From: Terriglobia bacterium
Lineage (GTDB): Bacteria; Acidobacteriota; Terriglobia; Acidiferrales; UBA7541
Direction: 5' to 3'
Assembly (NCBI GenBank): GCA_023512135.1
Contig: JAIMAG010000009.1
Coordinates: 42,915-106,914 of the forward strand
DNA: 64,000 bases
Below, in pieces: positions 46,376 through 56,305 of this stretch; position 1 is the first letter of the stretch; each line of letters starts with the position of its first letter. Below the pieces are notes generated by a model. That model ran no database searches. It was not told where the DNA came from and worked only from the letters and a program-made list of their open reading frames with translations. The position numbers and the translations under genes were made by a program.

Positions 46376-48001
46376 TCAGAACTCCTCCACCATGGCCACG
46401 CAGATGGCATCCAGCACCTCGAGAGCCACCCGCGAAGGCAGGTGGTGCTGGTCGGCGAACAGGGCGAACACCAGCGTACGACCACTGCGCGTCTGCGCGT
46501 AGCCGGCCAGTGCGTTGCTGTTTTCCAGGGTGCCGGTTTTGGCGGCGATGTGTCCGGCCGCTGGGGTCTGCCGCATACGTTCCCGCAGCGTGCCGTCGTA
46601 GCCGGCCACCGGCAGCGCGGCGCGGAACGCATCACCCCAGCTCTGCGCCGCCGCCCAGCGCAGCAGGGCCACCGTGGCCGCCGGCGTGAGCAGATTCTGC
46701 CGGGCCAGTCCGGAGCCGTCTTCGATGGCCACTTCGTCGCTGCGAAGATCATGGACACGCAGAAATTCGCGAAGCAGCTCGAGCCCTTTCTCCCGTGAAC
46801 CGGTTCCCGTTTTTTCGCGGGCCACGGCACGGAGCAGCAGTTCAGCATGCAGGTTCTGGCTGATTTTGTTGATCACGCGGACGGCTTCGACGAGCGGCGC
46901 GGAAACATGCTCGGCAAGCACCGTCGCCGGCGCAGCCGGGTCCGCCTCTGTGCGCACCCGCGCGCGGCCGTAGACGCGCACCCCGCGCCGTTCCAGAATC
47001 CGCTGAAACAGCGCGGCGGCGTGCGCGGCCGGCTCTTCCACCGCCAGCCAGAGCGTTTGCACCTCGCTGTCCTGCGGAAGCAGTCCCTGCAGCGTGACCA
47101 CGCGGGAGCCAGGCTCGCGCCGCAGCCGCAGCGCATCGCGCTCGGCCACCTCCGTGCCGGCGGGCACGGTGCGGGCCGCATTGCGAAACTCGTAGAACCC
47201 GGCCCAGGGCTCGACCCGGAACCAGACCGGTGTGCCCACCTGATCGCCGGGGCGCACCTCGACCTCCAGCGCATTGTCGTGCACGGTAAGCGCGGAAACG
47301 GCAGCACCGTAGCGGTACGGCATATCGTCAATCGCCCAGCCGGGCGGGTAGCGCTCTTCGGCAAACCAGGTGGCATCGGCAACCACATCGCCTTCGATCG
47401 AGCGAACCCCGGCAGCAACCACGCCTTCCGCCAGCAGTTCGAGAACCTTCTCGCGCGGCCCCTCGAATTCCTGCTGCGGGTCGTAGGGCAGTTTGCGATT
47501 GGAAAGGTTGGGATCGCCGCGGCCCGCCAGAACCAGATCCCCCAGCAGACGGCCGCGTGCGTCGAGCGTGCCCTGCGTTTCCACCGTGGTGCGGAAGCGG
47601 TAGTCGGGGCCAAGCAGGGCCAGTGCCAGCGCGGTGGTGAACAGCTTCGTCACCGAAGCCGGCGTGAAGTAACTCTCCGCATTGCGTGCGTAGAGCACGC
47701 GGCCACTGCCGGCATCGACAACCAGCAGTCCCCAGTGGCCCCGGGGGATGCGCGCGCGGAGCACTTCCGCAGAGACCGCTTCCGTCCCCTGCGGGATCGG
47801 CTGCGCGCGCGGCAGGGAAGCGTCGCGCCCGGCGAGCAGTGAGTCCACGCGCGCCCGGAAACGTTCGATGCGTGCACGCAGCTCGCGTTCGGCGCGACGG
47901 CTCTGTTCGGCGGCACGGCCAGCGGACAGCGGCGCAGCGGCCAGCACACACACCAGCAACAAAGAAACGCAGCGGCTGCGCTGGTGCAGAGCTTCGCGCA
48001 T
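46376..48001 (-). CDS. dacB: D-alanyl-D-alanine carboxypeptidase/endopeptidase (PBP4, DacB)
   Basis: Periplasmic class C penicillin-binding protein that trims or cleaves peptidoglycan cross-links. A signal peptide spans about residues 1-31. The serine-enzyme motifs are present in order: SVTK at 116-119 (nucleophile Ser116), SQN in NKISQNLHAE, and KTG in HIAAKTGTLENS. A long insert between SxxK and SxN is typical of PBP4. 541 residues. The ATG at 48001 is chosen over one nine codons upstream because the signal peptide then begins normally. Confidence 0.92.
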   Translation of the reverse strand: MREALHQRSRCVSLLLVCVLAAAPLSAGRAAEQSRRAERELRARIERFRARVDSLLAGRDASLPRAQPIPQGTEAVSAEVLRARIPRGHWGLLVVDAGSGRVLYARNAESYFTPASVTKLFTTALALALLGPDYRFRTTVETQGTLDARGRLLGDLVLAGRGDPNLSNRKLPYDPQQEFEGPREKVLELLAEGVVAAGVRSIEGDVVADATWFAEERYPPGWAIDDMPYRYGAAVSALTVHDNALEVEVRPGDQVGTPVWFRVEPWAGFYEFRNAARTVPAGTEVAERDALRLRREPGSRVVTLQGLLPQDSEVQTLWLAVEEPAAHAAALFQRILERRGVRVYGRARVRTEADPAAPATVLAEHVSAPLVEAVRVINKISQNLHAELLLRAVAREKTGTGSREKGLELLREFLRVHDLRSDEVAIEDGSGLARQNLLTPAATVALLRWAAAQSWGDAFRAALPVAGYDGTLRERMRQTPAAGHIAAKTGTLENSNALAGYAQTRSGRTLVFALFADQHHLPSRVALEVLDAICVAMVEEF

Positions 48002-48089
48002 GGACCTCGCCCGGTCATTATAGAGCACGCCGTCCCTACCCGCAGGCCAACGGCGTGGTGTCCGACGGCATCCTACTGTCAGCGTTCCG

Positions 48090-48118
48090 TTGTGCCCGGC
48101 CGCGGGAAGCCGTATCCT
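48090..48118 (+). promoter_or_regulatory. Promoter for the SYLF-domain gene
   Basis: TTGTGC at 48090-48095 and TATCCT at 48113-48118 are spaced by 17 bases. The start near 48125 leaves a 20-base leader with the strong ribosome site AAGGAGG. Confidence 0.35.
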
Positions 48119-48144
48119 TGTCGACGGAACGAAGGAGGAACCCC

Positions 48145-48855
48145 ATGCGGAAAGTTTGCGCGTTGTGGACGGCGCTGGCGCTGCTTGCGCTGCCAGCCGC
48201 GGCTCAGGAAAAAGAGCAAGAGCGACTGAAAAACTGTGGACGCGTGATCAAGGAAATCCTGTCGGTGCCCGACAACATCCCGCAGGAGCTGCTGGATAAG
48301 GCTGAATGCGTGATTGTGGTGCCCTCGGTGAAAAAATTCGCCCTGGGCTTCGGCGGCAAGTACGGCCGCGGGGCCATCACCTGCCGCACCGGCCGGAACT
48401 TCACCGGCCCGTGGTCGGCGCCTTCGATGATCGCCATCGAAGGGGGCAGTTTTGGACTGCAGATTGGCGGCACGGCCACAGATTTCGTTCTGCTGGTGAT
48501 GAACCCGAAGGGCGTGGAATCCATTCTGAAGAGCGAAATGAAACTCGGCGCAGATGCTTCGGTGGCCGCCGGTCCAAAAGGCCGCACGGCAGAAGCCGCT
48601 ACGGACATCATCATGAACGCAGAAATCCTGACCTATTCGCGTTCGAAGGGCCTGTTTGCCGGAGTTTCCCTGCAGGGCTCGACAGTGCGGGAAGACGGCA
48701 GTGCGAACCGCAAAGTCTATGGCCGGCCGCTGACCGCGCGGGAAATCGTGCTGGAAGGCAAGGCCAGCGCGCCGGCGGCGGCGCAGGAACTGCTCGCGCT
48801 GCTGAACCGCTACTCACCGCAGAACAAATCGCGGAACGCTGAACCCGGCCGCTGA
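48145..48855 (+). CDS. Exported SYLF-domain lipid-binding protein
   Basis: A 236-residue protein with a signal peptide ending at AAAQEK (about residue 22). A SYLF/Ysc84-type domain then covers nearly all of it: IPQELLDKAECVIVVPSVKK, FGGKYGRGAITCR, IGGTATDFVLLVMN and LKLGADASVAAGP-like blocks. SYLF domains bind phosphoinositide-type lipids in eukaryotes; the bacterial role is unknown and probably periplasmic. The start is set by AAGGAGG seven bases upstream of the ATG. It diverges from dacB. Confidence 0.88.
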   Translation: MRKVCALWTALALLALPAAAQEKEQERLKNCGRVIKEILSVPDNIPQELLDKAECVIVVPSVKKFALGFGGKYGRGAITCRTGRNFTGPWSAPSMIAIEGGSFGLQIGGTATDFVLLVMNPKGVESILKSEMKLGADASVAAGPKGRTAEAATDIIMNAEILTYSRSKGLFAGVSLQGSTVREDGSANRKVYGRPLTAREIVLEGKASAPAAAQELLALLNRYSPQNKSRNAEPGR

Positions 48856-48865
48856 CGCCGGCCGC

Positions 48866-49354
48866 TCATCGCCACGGGATGTGGCAGTGGCCGCGGATGC
48901 CGCGCTTGGCGAAGTACTGCTGGTGGTATTCCTCGGCGCGCCAGAACGTCTGCGCAGGAACAATCTCCGTGGCAATCGGCCGGCGCAGCCGTCCAGACTG
49001 TTCCAGCCGCTGCTGGGAAGCGCGGGCGGCGGCTTCCTGTTCGGGCGAGTGGAAGAAAATTGCCGAGCGATATTGTGTGCCGATGTCCGGCCCCTGCCGG
49101 TTTACCTGCGTGGGGTCGTGGATGCTCCAGAACACCTCGAGCAATTGCTCGTAGCTGACCTGCTCCGGGTCGAAAACAATCTGTACCGCTTCGGCGTGTC
49201 CGGTTGTATCCGAGCAGACCTGCTGGTAGGTGGGATGGGGCACGTGGCCACCGGTGTAGCCGACCTGCGTCTCCAGCACTCCGGGCACCTGGCGGAACGC
49301 CTCTTCCACTCCCCAGAAACAACCCGCGGCAAACGTGGCGATTTCCCTGGCCAT
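48866..49354 (-). CDS. msrA: Peptide methionine sulfoxide reductase MsrA
   Basis: Reduces the S-epimer of methionine sulfoxide. The 162-residue protein has the catalytic Cys in [12 protein letters not shown]. Substrate residues lie in [16 protein letters not shown] and [19 protein letters not shown]. There is no fused MsrB domain and no evident C-terminal recycling Cys pair, so a single resolving Cys or thioredoxin is presumably used. The ATG at 49354 has GGAGGAG close upstream. Confidence 0.95.
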   Translation of the reverse strand: MAREIATFAAGCFWGVEEAFRQVPGVLETQVGYTGGHVPHPTYQQVCSDTTGHAEAVQIVFDPEQVSYEQLLEVFWSIHDPTQVNRQGPDIGTQYRSAIFFHSPEQEAAARASQQRLEQSGRLRRPIATEIVPAQTFWRAEEYHQQYFAKRGIRGHCHIPWR

Positions 49355-49560
49355 ACTCCTCCACTCCAGTGTTTCCCTATTGTAACGCACCGCGCTGTCA
49401 GGTACCTGCCCGTAGAGCCCACGAGAGATGCGGCGGCGAACATGGGCGCGGGCAGCTCTGCGCCCGCAGGAGCACGGACGCGGTGCGCGATTTGCTGCGG
49501 CGTCTGGTTGTTCTCGCTGTGCGTGTGCCTGCCTGACACTTAACCGAACCGGAAAATTGT

Positions 49561-49590
49561 TTGACGACGGTAAAGGAAGCAAGGTAGGCT
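49561..49590 (+). promoter_or_regulatory. Promoter for the trypsin-TPR gene
   Basis: TTGACG at 49561-49566 and TAGGCT at 49585-49590 are separated by 18 bases. The start near 49598 would leave a 30-base leader. Confidence 0.4.
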
Positions 49591-49628
49591 TGGGAAGGTT
49601 TCTCCTGTTCCTCCCCGAGCGATGCACG

Positions 49629-51602
49629 ATGTGCTTCAACGGGCATTTTCCTAGCAGCACGATTCGGAGGCTGGCCTGCGTGGCTCTGGCTGCAGCCTCG
49701 GCCGCGGCAGCGCAAAATCCAGCCGGCGACGACCCGGGCAAGCAGGTGTTTGCCAGGGTTTCCGCGAGCGTGGTGGTCGTGCTGGGCCAGGACGTAGAAG
49801 GCCAGCCGGTGGCGCAGGGCAGTGGCGTGGTGGTGGCTGCTGAGCAGGTGGTCACCAGCTGCCATGTGCTGGCAGAAGCTGTGAGCCTTGCTGTGCGCAG
49901 CGGCGAGAACAGCCTGCCTGCCACCCGCACCCGGTCGGAAACCTCGCGCGACCTGTGCCTGCTGCACGTGCCCGGGCTAAAGGCTCCGGCTGTTGTCCGC
50001 GGCAGCGCCGGCGGCCTGCGCGTGGGCCAGCGGGTCTATGCCATCGGGGCGCCCCTGGGACTGGAGCTGACCCTCAGCGAAGGCATCGTCTCCTCCCTGC
50101 GTCGGCTGGAAAACGACGTGTTCATCCTAACCATCGCGCGCGTCAGTCCGGGGTCGACCGGAGGCGGGCTGTTCGATGCCGAAGGGAAACTGGTCGGCAT
50201 TACCGCGTTTCAGTTCGGTGCGGGACAAAATCTCAACTTTGCACGACCTGCCGAATGGATTGCCGACCTGCTCGAACCGGCACGGGAGGAAAAAGCGATT
50301 GCAAAGGAGGTTGAAGAACATCTGAGCTGGCTGTCTGCAGCAGCCGCGCTGGTGCAAAAGAAAGACTGGCAGGGGCTGCTGCCTCATGCACAGGCCCGTG
50401 TCCAGCAGCATCCCGATGACGAACTGGCCTGGTTTGCCTTGGGCTTGGCCTATGACGAGCTTGGGCAGCACCAGCAAGCCATCGAAGCCTACCAGCGTGC
50501 CATCGCCCTCCAGCCGGATGACGCCGCGGCATGGACCAACCTGGGCTCGGCCTACGGCAAGCTTGGGCAGCACCAGCCGGCCATTGAGGCCTCCCAGCGC
50601 GCCGTCGCTCTCCAGCCGGACCTCGCCGATGCATGGTACAACCTGGGCGTGACCTACTGCAATCTTGGGCAGTACCAGCAGGCCATCGAAGCCTTACAGC
50701 GCGTCGTCACCCTCCAGCCGGACGATGCCAAGGCATGGAACATCCTGGGATGGGCCTATGGCGAGCTCGGGCAACACCAGCAGGCCATCGAAGCCTACCA
50801 GCGCGTCATCGCCCTCCAGCCGGACAACGCCGACACATGGAAAAACCTAGGCCTGGCCAATATGAATCTTGGGCAGTACCAGCAGGCCATTGAAGCCTAC
50901 CAGCGCGCTGTCGCCCTCCACCCGGACGACGCCAAGGCATGGAACAACCTGGGCGTGGCCTATGACAATCTCGGGCGGTACCAGCAGGCCCTCGAAGCCT
51001 ACCAGCGCGCCGTCACCCTCCAGCCGGACGATGCCAAGGCATGGAACAACCTGGGCGTGACCTACGGCAATCTTGGGCAATCCAAGAAGGCCATCGAAGC
51101 CTACCAGCGCGCCATCGCCCTTAAGCCAGACTACGCCGAGGCATTGTTCAACTTGGGCGTGGCCTATGACAATCTCGGGCAATACCAGAAGGCCCTCGAA
51201 GCCCTCCAGCGCGCCATCGCCCTCCATCACGCCATCGCCCTCCAGTTGGGCGATGCCAAGGCATGGAACAACTTGGGTCTGGCTTATGCCCTGCTCGGGC
51301 AATACCAGCAGGCCATTGAAGCCTACCAGCGCGCCATCGCCCTCCAGCCGGGCGACGCGGAGACATGGTACAACCTGGGCGTGGCCTATGCCAAGCTCGG
51401 GCAATACCGGAAGGCCATCGCAGCCATCCAGCGCGCCATCGCCCTCCAGCCGGACAACGCCGAGACATGGCTTGGCTTGGGTCTCGTCTACTGCATGGCG
51501 GGCAATCGCTACAAAACCATCGAGGTGTACAAAAAACTGCGCACTCTGAATGCAGAGCTCGCCAGCTTGCTTTCCAACTTTCCCGGTTGCATTGTCCACT
51601 GA
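49629..51602 (+). CDS. Trypsin-like protease-fold protein with eleven TPRs
   Basis: A 657-residue protein with a signal peptide (about residues 1-27, ending AAAAQNP). A trypsin-fold domain (about 35-210) is followed by eleven 34-residue tetratricopeptide repeats. The His (VVTSCHVL) and Asp (SRDLCLL) of the triad are seen. At the nucleophile the canonical PGxSGG is [10 protein letters not shown], with ACC coding Thr where Ser is expected. The repeats are nearly identical in sequence ([13 protein letters not shown]), unlike normally diverged TPRs. It may be an inactive binding scaffold or use Thr. The ATG at 49629 is chosen because a signal peptide starts there. Confidence 0.82.
   Translation: MCFNGHFPSSTIRRLACVALAAASAAAAQNPAGDDPGKQVFARVSASVVVVLGQDVEGQPVAQGSGVVVAAEQVVTSCHVLAEAVSLAVRSGENSLPATRTRSETSRDLCLLHVPGLKAPAVVRGSAGGLRVGQRVYAIGAPLGLELTLSEGIVSSLRRLENDVFILTIARVSPGSTGGGLFDAEGKLVGITAFQFGAGQNLNFARPAEWIADLLEPAREEKAIAKEVEEHLSWLSAAAALVQKKDWQGLLPHAQARVQQHPDDELAWFALGLAYDELGQHQQAIEAYQRAIALQPDDAAAWTNLGSAYGKLGQHQPAIEASQRAVALQPDLADAWYNLGVTYCNLGQYQQAIEALQRVVTLQPDDAKAWNILGWAYGELGQHQQAIEAYQRVIALQPDNADTWKNLGLANMNLGQYQQAIEAYQRAVALHPDDAKAWNNLGVAYDNLGRYQQALEAYQRAVTLQPDDAKAWNNLGVTYGNLGQSKKAIEAYQRAIALKPDYAEALFNLGVAYDNLGQYQKALEALQRAIALHHAIALQLGDAKAWNNLGLAYALLGQYQQAIEAYQRAIALQPGDAETWYNLGVAYAKLGQYRKAIAAIQRAIALQPDNAETWLGLGLVYCMAGNRYKTIEVYKKLRTLNAELASLLSNFPGCIVH
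50415..51490 (+). repeat. Tandem ~102-bp repeats encoding TPRs
   Basis: About ten and a half copies of a 102-base unit are in frame, marked by recurring GGGCA(G/A)TACCAGCAGGCCAT and GCCATCGCCCTCCAGCCGGA. The eighth unit carries an extra 18 bases made by duplication of its GCCATCGCCCTCCA segment, a slippage scar. Nucleotide identity between units is high, indicating recent expansion or gene conversion. Confidence 0.88.
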
Positions 51603-51719
51603 AGAGGCAGCAGCCGAGCTTCCCTGTCACCTGTGCTGCTTTGCCCTGAAGATCAGCCCGCGCCCGTTTCCCCTGTGGAAGGAATCGGCGTGTGTTTTTC
51701 GAACGGGCGAGCAGCCGCC

Positions 51720-52643
51720 CTAACGCACCTGCGGCAGCGGCTCGCGGCGGACGCGCAGCTCGAACAGGTCCGGCCGCGAGTAGTGGCCACCGACATCGAG
51801 TGCGAGCTTTTCTTCGGCCACGCGCCCGAGTTCCAGTTCAGCGACAAGCAACTCTTCGCGGCCGCGCACCGGCTCGACCACGTACTGCGCGTCCGGGCCG
51901 ATGATGGCCGAGCCGCCATCGAGCAGCACTTCAGGCGCGGCAACGAAATCGGCGGCCAGCTCGAAATCTGCTGGCAGGTGGCGTTTCTCGAGATACGCGG
52001 CGGCCACGAGCACGAAGCAGCGGCCTTCGAACGCGTAGTGGCGCGAGGCCAGTTGATAGACTTCGCGGCAGACAGGCCAGGCGGCCACGTGGATCTGCTC
52101 GCCTTCGGCGTGCAGCACCTGGCGCGGCAGCGGCATCCAGTGTTCCCAGCAGATCAGCCCGCCGACCCGTACGCCCGCGCAGTCGTAGGTGCGCAGGCCG
52201 GCGGCATCGCCGTAGCCCCACACGAGCCGTTCACCAAAGGTGGGCACGAGCTTGCGGTGCCGACCGAGCAGCTCGCCTTCCGCGCTGATGAACAGCAACG
52301 TGTTGTAGAGCGAGCCGGTGGCGGTGCGTTCGTTCGCCCCCAGCACGACCGCGCAGCGGGCTTCGCGGGCGGCGCGGCAGAGCTGATCGGTTTCCGGGGA
52401 AGGAATCTCCAGCGAGTTCCGCGCCAGCCGCGCCTGCAGTTTCTTCGATGGCGCGTGCTCCCACCGGCCAAACGTGCCGGCATCGCACCAGAACGGATAG
52501 ACCGGCAGCCAGGTCTCCGGAAACGCCACCAGACGGGCGCCACGCCGGCCGGCTTCCGCAATCCACTGGCAGGCCTTCTCGAGCGAGGCGGCCAGCTCGA
52601 GCACGACCGGCGTGGCCTGCGCCACCGCGACGGTGAATTTCAT
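51720..52643 (-). CDS. Nitrilase-family carbon-nitrogen hydrolase
   Basis: A 307-residue enzyme with the Glu-Lys-Cys triad: Glu in AFPETWLPVYPFW, Lys in HRKLVPTFGERLVWG and Cys in GLICWEHWMPLPR. The WEHWMPL and FPETW...YPFW combination is typical of true aliphatic/aryl nitrilases and cyanide dihydratases, not of amidases. The ATG at 52643 (MKFTVAVAQATPV) has GGGAGCG upstream. No neighbouring gene indicates the substrate. Confidence 0.88.
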   Translation of the reverse strand: MKFTVAVAQATPVVLELAASLEKACQWIAEAGRRGARLVAFPETWLPVYPFWCDAGTFGRWEHAPSKKLQARLARNSLEIPSPETDQLCRAAREARCAVVLGANERTATGSLYNTLLFISAEGELLGRHRKLVPTFGERLVWGYGDAAGLRTYDCAGVRVGGLICWEHWMPLPRQVLHAEGEQIHVAAWPVCREVYQLASRHYAFEGRCFVLVAAAYLEKRHLPADFELAADFVAAPEVLLDGGSAIIGPDAQYVVEPVRGREELLVAELELGRVAEEKLALDVGGHYSRPDLFELRVRREPLPQVR

Positions 52644-52693
52644 GGCTCGCTCCCTGTAAAAGATTGCGTCGGCGGCACCGGCAGCAGCTGACC

Positions 52694-53452
52694 TCACGCC
52701 GCGGCCCGCTGCAGAAACAGCGAGCCGAAGGTGAACTGCAGGTCCGGGTGGCGCTTGTCCAGGACGAACCTTTCGCCGGTATCGCGAAAGGGGCGCCCGT
52801 CGAGCAGCGCCAGCCCCGAGGCCTCGACGAGCCGCTCGACCTCCGCTGCGTCGCGCAACGCCTCGGACTTCGGCGCGGCATTTCCATAGTCGAACGTGAG
52901 CGCCAGGATGCCGCCCGGCCGCAGCAGCGCGGCCAGCCGCGCCATCACCAGCGGCTGGATCTGCTTGGGCAGGTGTTCCAGCACGCTGAAGGAAAGCACG
53001 GCGTCGAACTGTCCCCAGGCATCCGGTGGCGGCGCCTGCACAAGGTCGAACGTCGAACCCTGCAGCCGCCAGCCGCGTGCCCGCGCCACCGCGTTGGTAG
53101 CGTCTGCCAGCACGCGGTCAATGTCGAGACTCAGCACTTCGGCTCCCCGCGAGGCCAGATAGTACACCGGCAGCGTCGCGCCGCCGCCGAAATCCAGCAC
53201 GCGCAGCCGGCTCCCTTGCGGCGATTTGCGGCCCACCGTCTGTTCGACGCAGGCCACGCCGCGGGCGTACTCCCACAATTTGTGCGGCGGCACGCGGAAG
53301 CGCAGCCGCAGAAAGCCGTTCACCGCGAAAGGCGTGGCACTGAGACCCAGCCGCACGGCCAGCCAGCGCAACGCCCGGGCCGCCCGCGCGGTCGCCGGAG
53401 CAGCCAGGTCGGCCGGGCTGTAGGTTTTGCTTTCAAATTCCGCAAGGTGCAT
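52694..53452 (-). CDS. SAM-dependent methyltransferase
   Basis: A 252-residue class I methyltransferase. Motif I reads VLDFGGGATLPVYYLASRG (Gly-rich, with Phe-Gly-Gly-Gly). VLSLDIDRVL provides the acidic residue binding ribose, and AVLSFSVLEHLPKQIQP is motif IV. A 70-residue N-terminal helical extension precedes the core. The acceptor is unknown. Its ATG at 53452 lies inside the 3' end of the truncated gene upstream. Confidence 0.8.
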   Translation of the reverse strand: MHLAEFESKTYSPADLAAPATARAARALRWLAVRLGLSATPFAVNGFLRLRFRVPPHKLWEYARGVACVEQTVGRKSPQGSRLRVLDFGGGATLPVYYLASRGAEVLSLDIDRVLADATNAVARARGWRLQGSTFDLVQAPPPDAWGQFDAVLSFSVLEHLPKQIQPLVMARLAALLRPGGILALTFDYGNAAPKSEALRDAAEVERLVEASGLALLDGRPFRDTGERFVLDKRHPDLQFTFGSLFLQRAAA

Positions 53453-53654
53453 GGAAATCTGACAACCCCACGCCTCGCGCGCACGCGGACGAAATGGCCC
53501 CGGCCATCAGCGTGTTCGGCCGCAGCGAAGCCGGGTTCAAACTGTGCACGGTCAGAATGTTGTCCACTGAGCCGCTGGTGCCGCCCACGCGCGCGTACAG
53601 CTCAGCCAGTTCTCCGGTAGCGGCTGCCGGCGGGACGACGCGAATCCAGGCCAT
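53433..53654 (-). pseudogene. Truncated AhpD/carboxymuconolactone-decarboxylase-like gene
   Basis: A 73-residue frame with a proper start (ATG at 53654, GGAGG five bases upstream) and the N-terminus of a peroxidase-related AhpD-like protein: MAWIRVVPPAAATGELAELY and ILTVHSLNPASLR. After about 50 residues similarity stops and a short unrelated tail leads to a TGA inside the next gene. The CxxC redox region and the rest, normally about 100 residues more, are missing. A deletion fused its 5' end to the start of the methyltransferase gene. Confidence 0.65.
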
Positions 53655-53830
53655 CGCATCCTCCATCCTGTGTCGTCGCAAATCAAACCACAGATGCGCG
53701 CGCGAGTCGAGCCGATGCAGACAAACGAGGCAGTACCCCGAGCCGCGAAGCCATTCCAGCCTGCGCGAAAGGAAGCGCGCAGCAGCCAGTCAGGAGCACG
53801 CGGCTGGTGAGGCGAATGCGAATACCCGCG

Positions 53831-53858
53831 TTGAATGCGCAACCGGGTCTCGTATAAT
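53831..53858 (+). promoter_or_regulatory. Promoter of tRNA-Asn
   Basis: TTGAAT at 53831-53836 and a consensus TATAAT at 53853-53858 are 16 bases apart. The start would fall near 53865, nine bases before the mature tRNA. Confidence 0.7.
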
Positions 53859-53873
53859 GGAGGCTTCCGCGGC

Positions 53874-53949
53874 TGGGGCGTGGTCCAATCGGTAGGACGC
53901 TGCACTGTTAATGCAGAAGGTGGAGGTTCGAATCCTCCCGCCCCAGCCA
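53874..53949 (+). tRNA. tRNA-Asn (anticodon GTT)
   Basis: A complete 76-base cloverleaf. The acceptor stem TGGGGCG pairs with CGCCCCA and is followed by discriminator G and an encoded CCA. The D-arm is GTCC/GGAC, the anticodon stem CTGCA/TGCAG with loop CTGTTAA (anticodon GTT, decoding Asn codons AAC/AAU). The T-arm is GGAGG-TTCGAAT-CCTCC. A consensus promoter lies just upstream. Confidence 0.97.
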
Positions 53950-54009
53950 GTGCCTGCTCCGAAGGCAACCCGGCACGCCTAGGAATGCTCCTACCGGTAG
54001 GAACAACCG

Positions 54010-54972
54010 ATGCTTCGTGCCCAGCCATCACGCCGTAGCCACGCCGTGCTCGTTATCCCGCTTGTGGTTCTGCTGACCGCGCTGCCGGTGATTTCGGCCC
54101 AGCAGCCGATTCGCGTCGACGTCAACCTGGTGCTCGTCGAAGTCACCGTGCGCGACCACCGCGGGCAGGTGGTGGGTGGCCTGAAGCCTGAAAACTTCCA
54201 GATCTTCGAAGATGGCGTCGAGCAGCAGGTCATGCACTTCAGTCAGGATCAGCTCCCGCTGGCCGTGGCCCTGGTGGTGGATCTGAGCAGTTCGATCGAA
54301 CCGTTTTTGCGCCCGCTGCGCTACGCCACGCTCACGGCCTTGAAGGCGTTGAAAGCGGAGGATGCGGTGGCCCTGTTCACCTTTGCCGAACGGGTGACGC
54401 GCCGGGTGGCTCTGACGCGCGACAAGACTGCCGTGAGCGAGCAGATCGAGCTGATCACCGCTGGCGGGGGCACGAACATCAGCGGTGCCGTCCTGGAAGC
54501 CGCGGAATACCTGAAGCAGGAAGCGCCGTCGGCGCGCCGGGTGATTGTCCTGGTGAGCGACAATGTGCACACCACGCTGGCCGCCCCTTCCCTCGACCAT
54601 GTGGTCACCGCCGCGCTGGAAGCGGATGCATCGGTCTACAGCCTGAAGGTGCCCGGCAACAACCGTGGCCTGGGATTCGCCGCTGCCACTCTGGCCACCC
54701 GCGTGAACGTGAACCGGCTGGCAGAAGCCACCGGCGGGGAAGTGTTCGATGTGGAGAAAACCGGCTCGCTCTACCTGGCTTTTGAGCGATTGATCGAACG
54801 CTTGAAGACCCGCTACACGCTCGGCTACTACCCGAAGAACACTGCGCTCGATGGCGGCTTCCGGAAAATCGAAGTCCGGCTCCGGAACCACGACCGCGGC
54901 CGGCTCCGCGTGCTGGCGAAGCGTGGCTACTACGCGCCCGTCGCAGCCGCCGTGCGCCCGGGACGACCATAG
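54010..54972 (+). CDS. Secreted VWFA-related domain protein
   Basis: A 320-residue exported protein of the VWFA-related type abundant in Acidobacteriota. The signal peptide ends near VISAQQP (about residue 30). A small beta-rich start, VDVNLVLVEVTVRDHRGQVV with FQIFEDGVEQQV, precedes the von Willebrand A fold. The MIDAS motif is DLSSSIE, and GGTNISGAVLEAAEYL provides the Thr/Asp side. The C-terminus RYTLGYYP...GGFRKIEVRL is typical. It probably binds a ligand through a metal ion; no partner is known. Confidence 0.88.
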   Translation: MLRAQPSRRSHAVLVIPLVVLLTALPVISAQQPIRVDVNLVLVEVTVRDHRGQVVGGLKPENFQIFEDGVEQQVMHFSQDQLPLAVALVVDLSSSIEPFLRPLRYATLTALKALKAEDAVALFTFAERVTRRVALTRDKTAVSEQIELITAGGGTNISGAVLEAAEYLKQEAPSARRVIVLVSDNVHTTLAAPSLDHVVTAALEADASVYSLKVPGNNRGLGFAAATLATRVNVNRLAEATGGEVFDVEKTGSLYLAFERLIERLKTRYTLGYYPKNTALDGGFRKIEVRLRNHDRGRLRVLAKRGYYAPVAAAVRPGRP

Positions 54973-55059
54973 CCGCCGATTCTGGTTGTCCCGCAGAAAG
55001 TTCGGCGAAAGCCCATCGTATAATTCAGAGAGGGCCTCGGGGCCCGCGCGGATACGCAG

Positions 55060-56298
<1,239 letters not shown>

Positions 56299-56305
56299 CA
56301 GGTGG

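Noticed and set aside
50415..51490. Regular direct repeats as a possible CRISPR array
   Set aside because: The 102-base units are in frame, contiguous and encode TPRs; there are no spacers and no cas genes.
53552..54031. Minus-strand frame containing GFEPPPSALTVQ-like sequence
   Set aside because: It is the reverse translation of tRNA-Asn, a well-known false-protein artefact.
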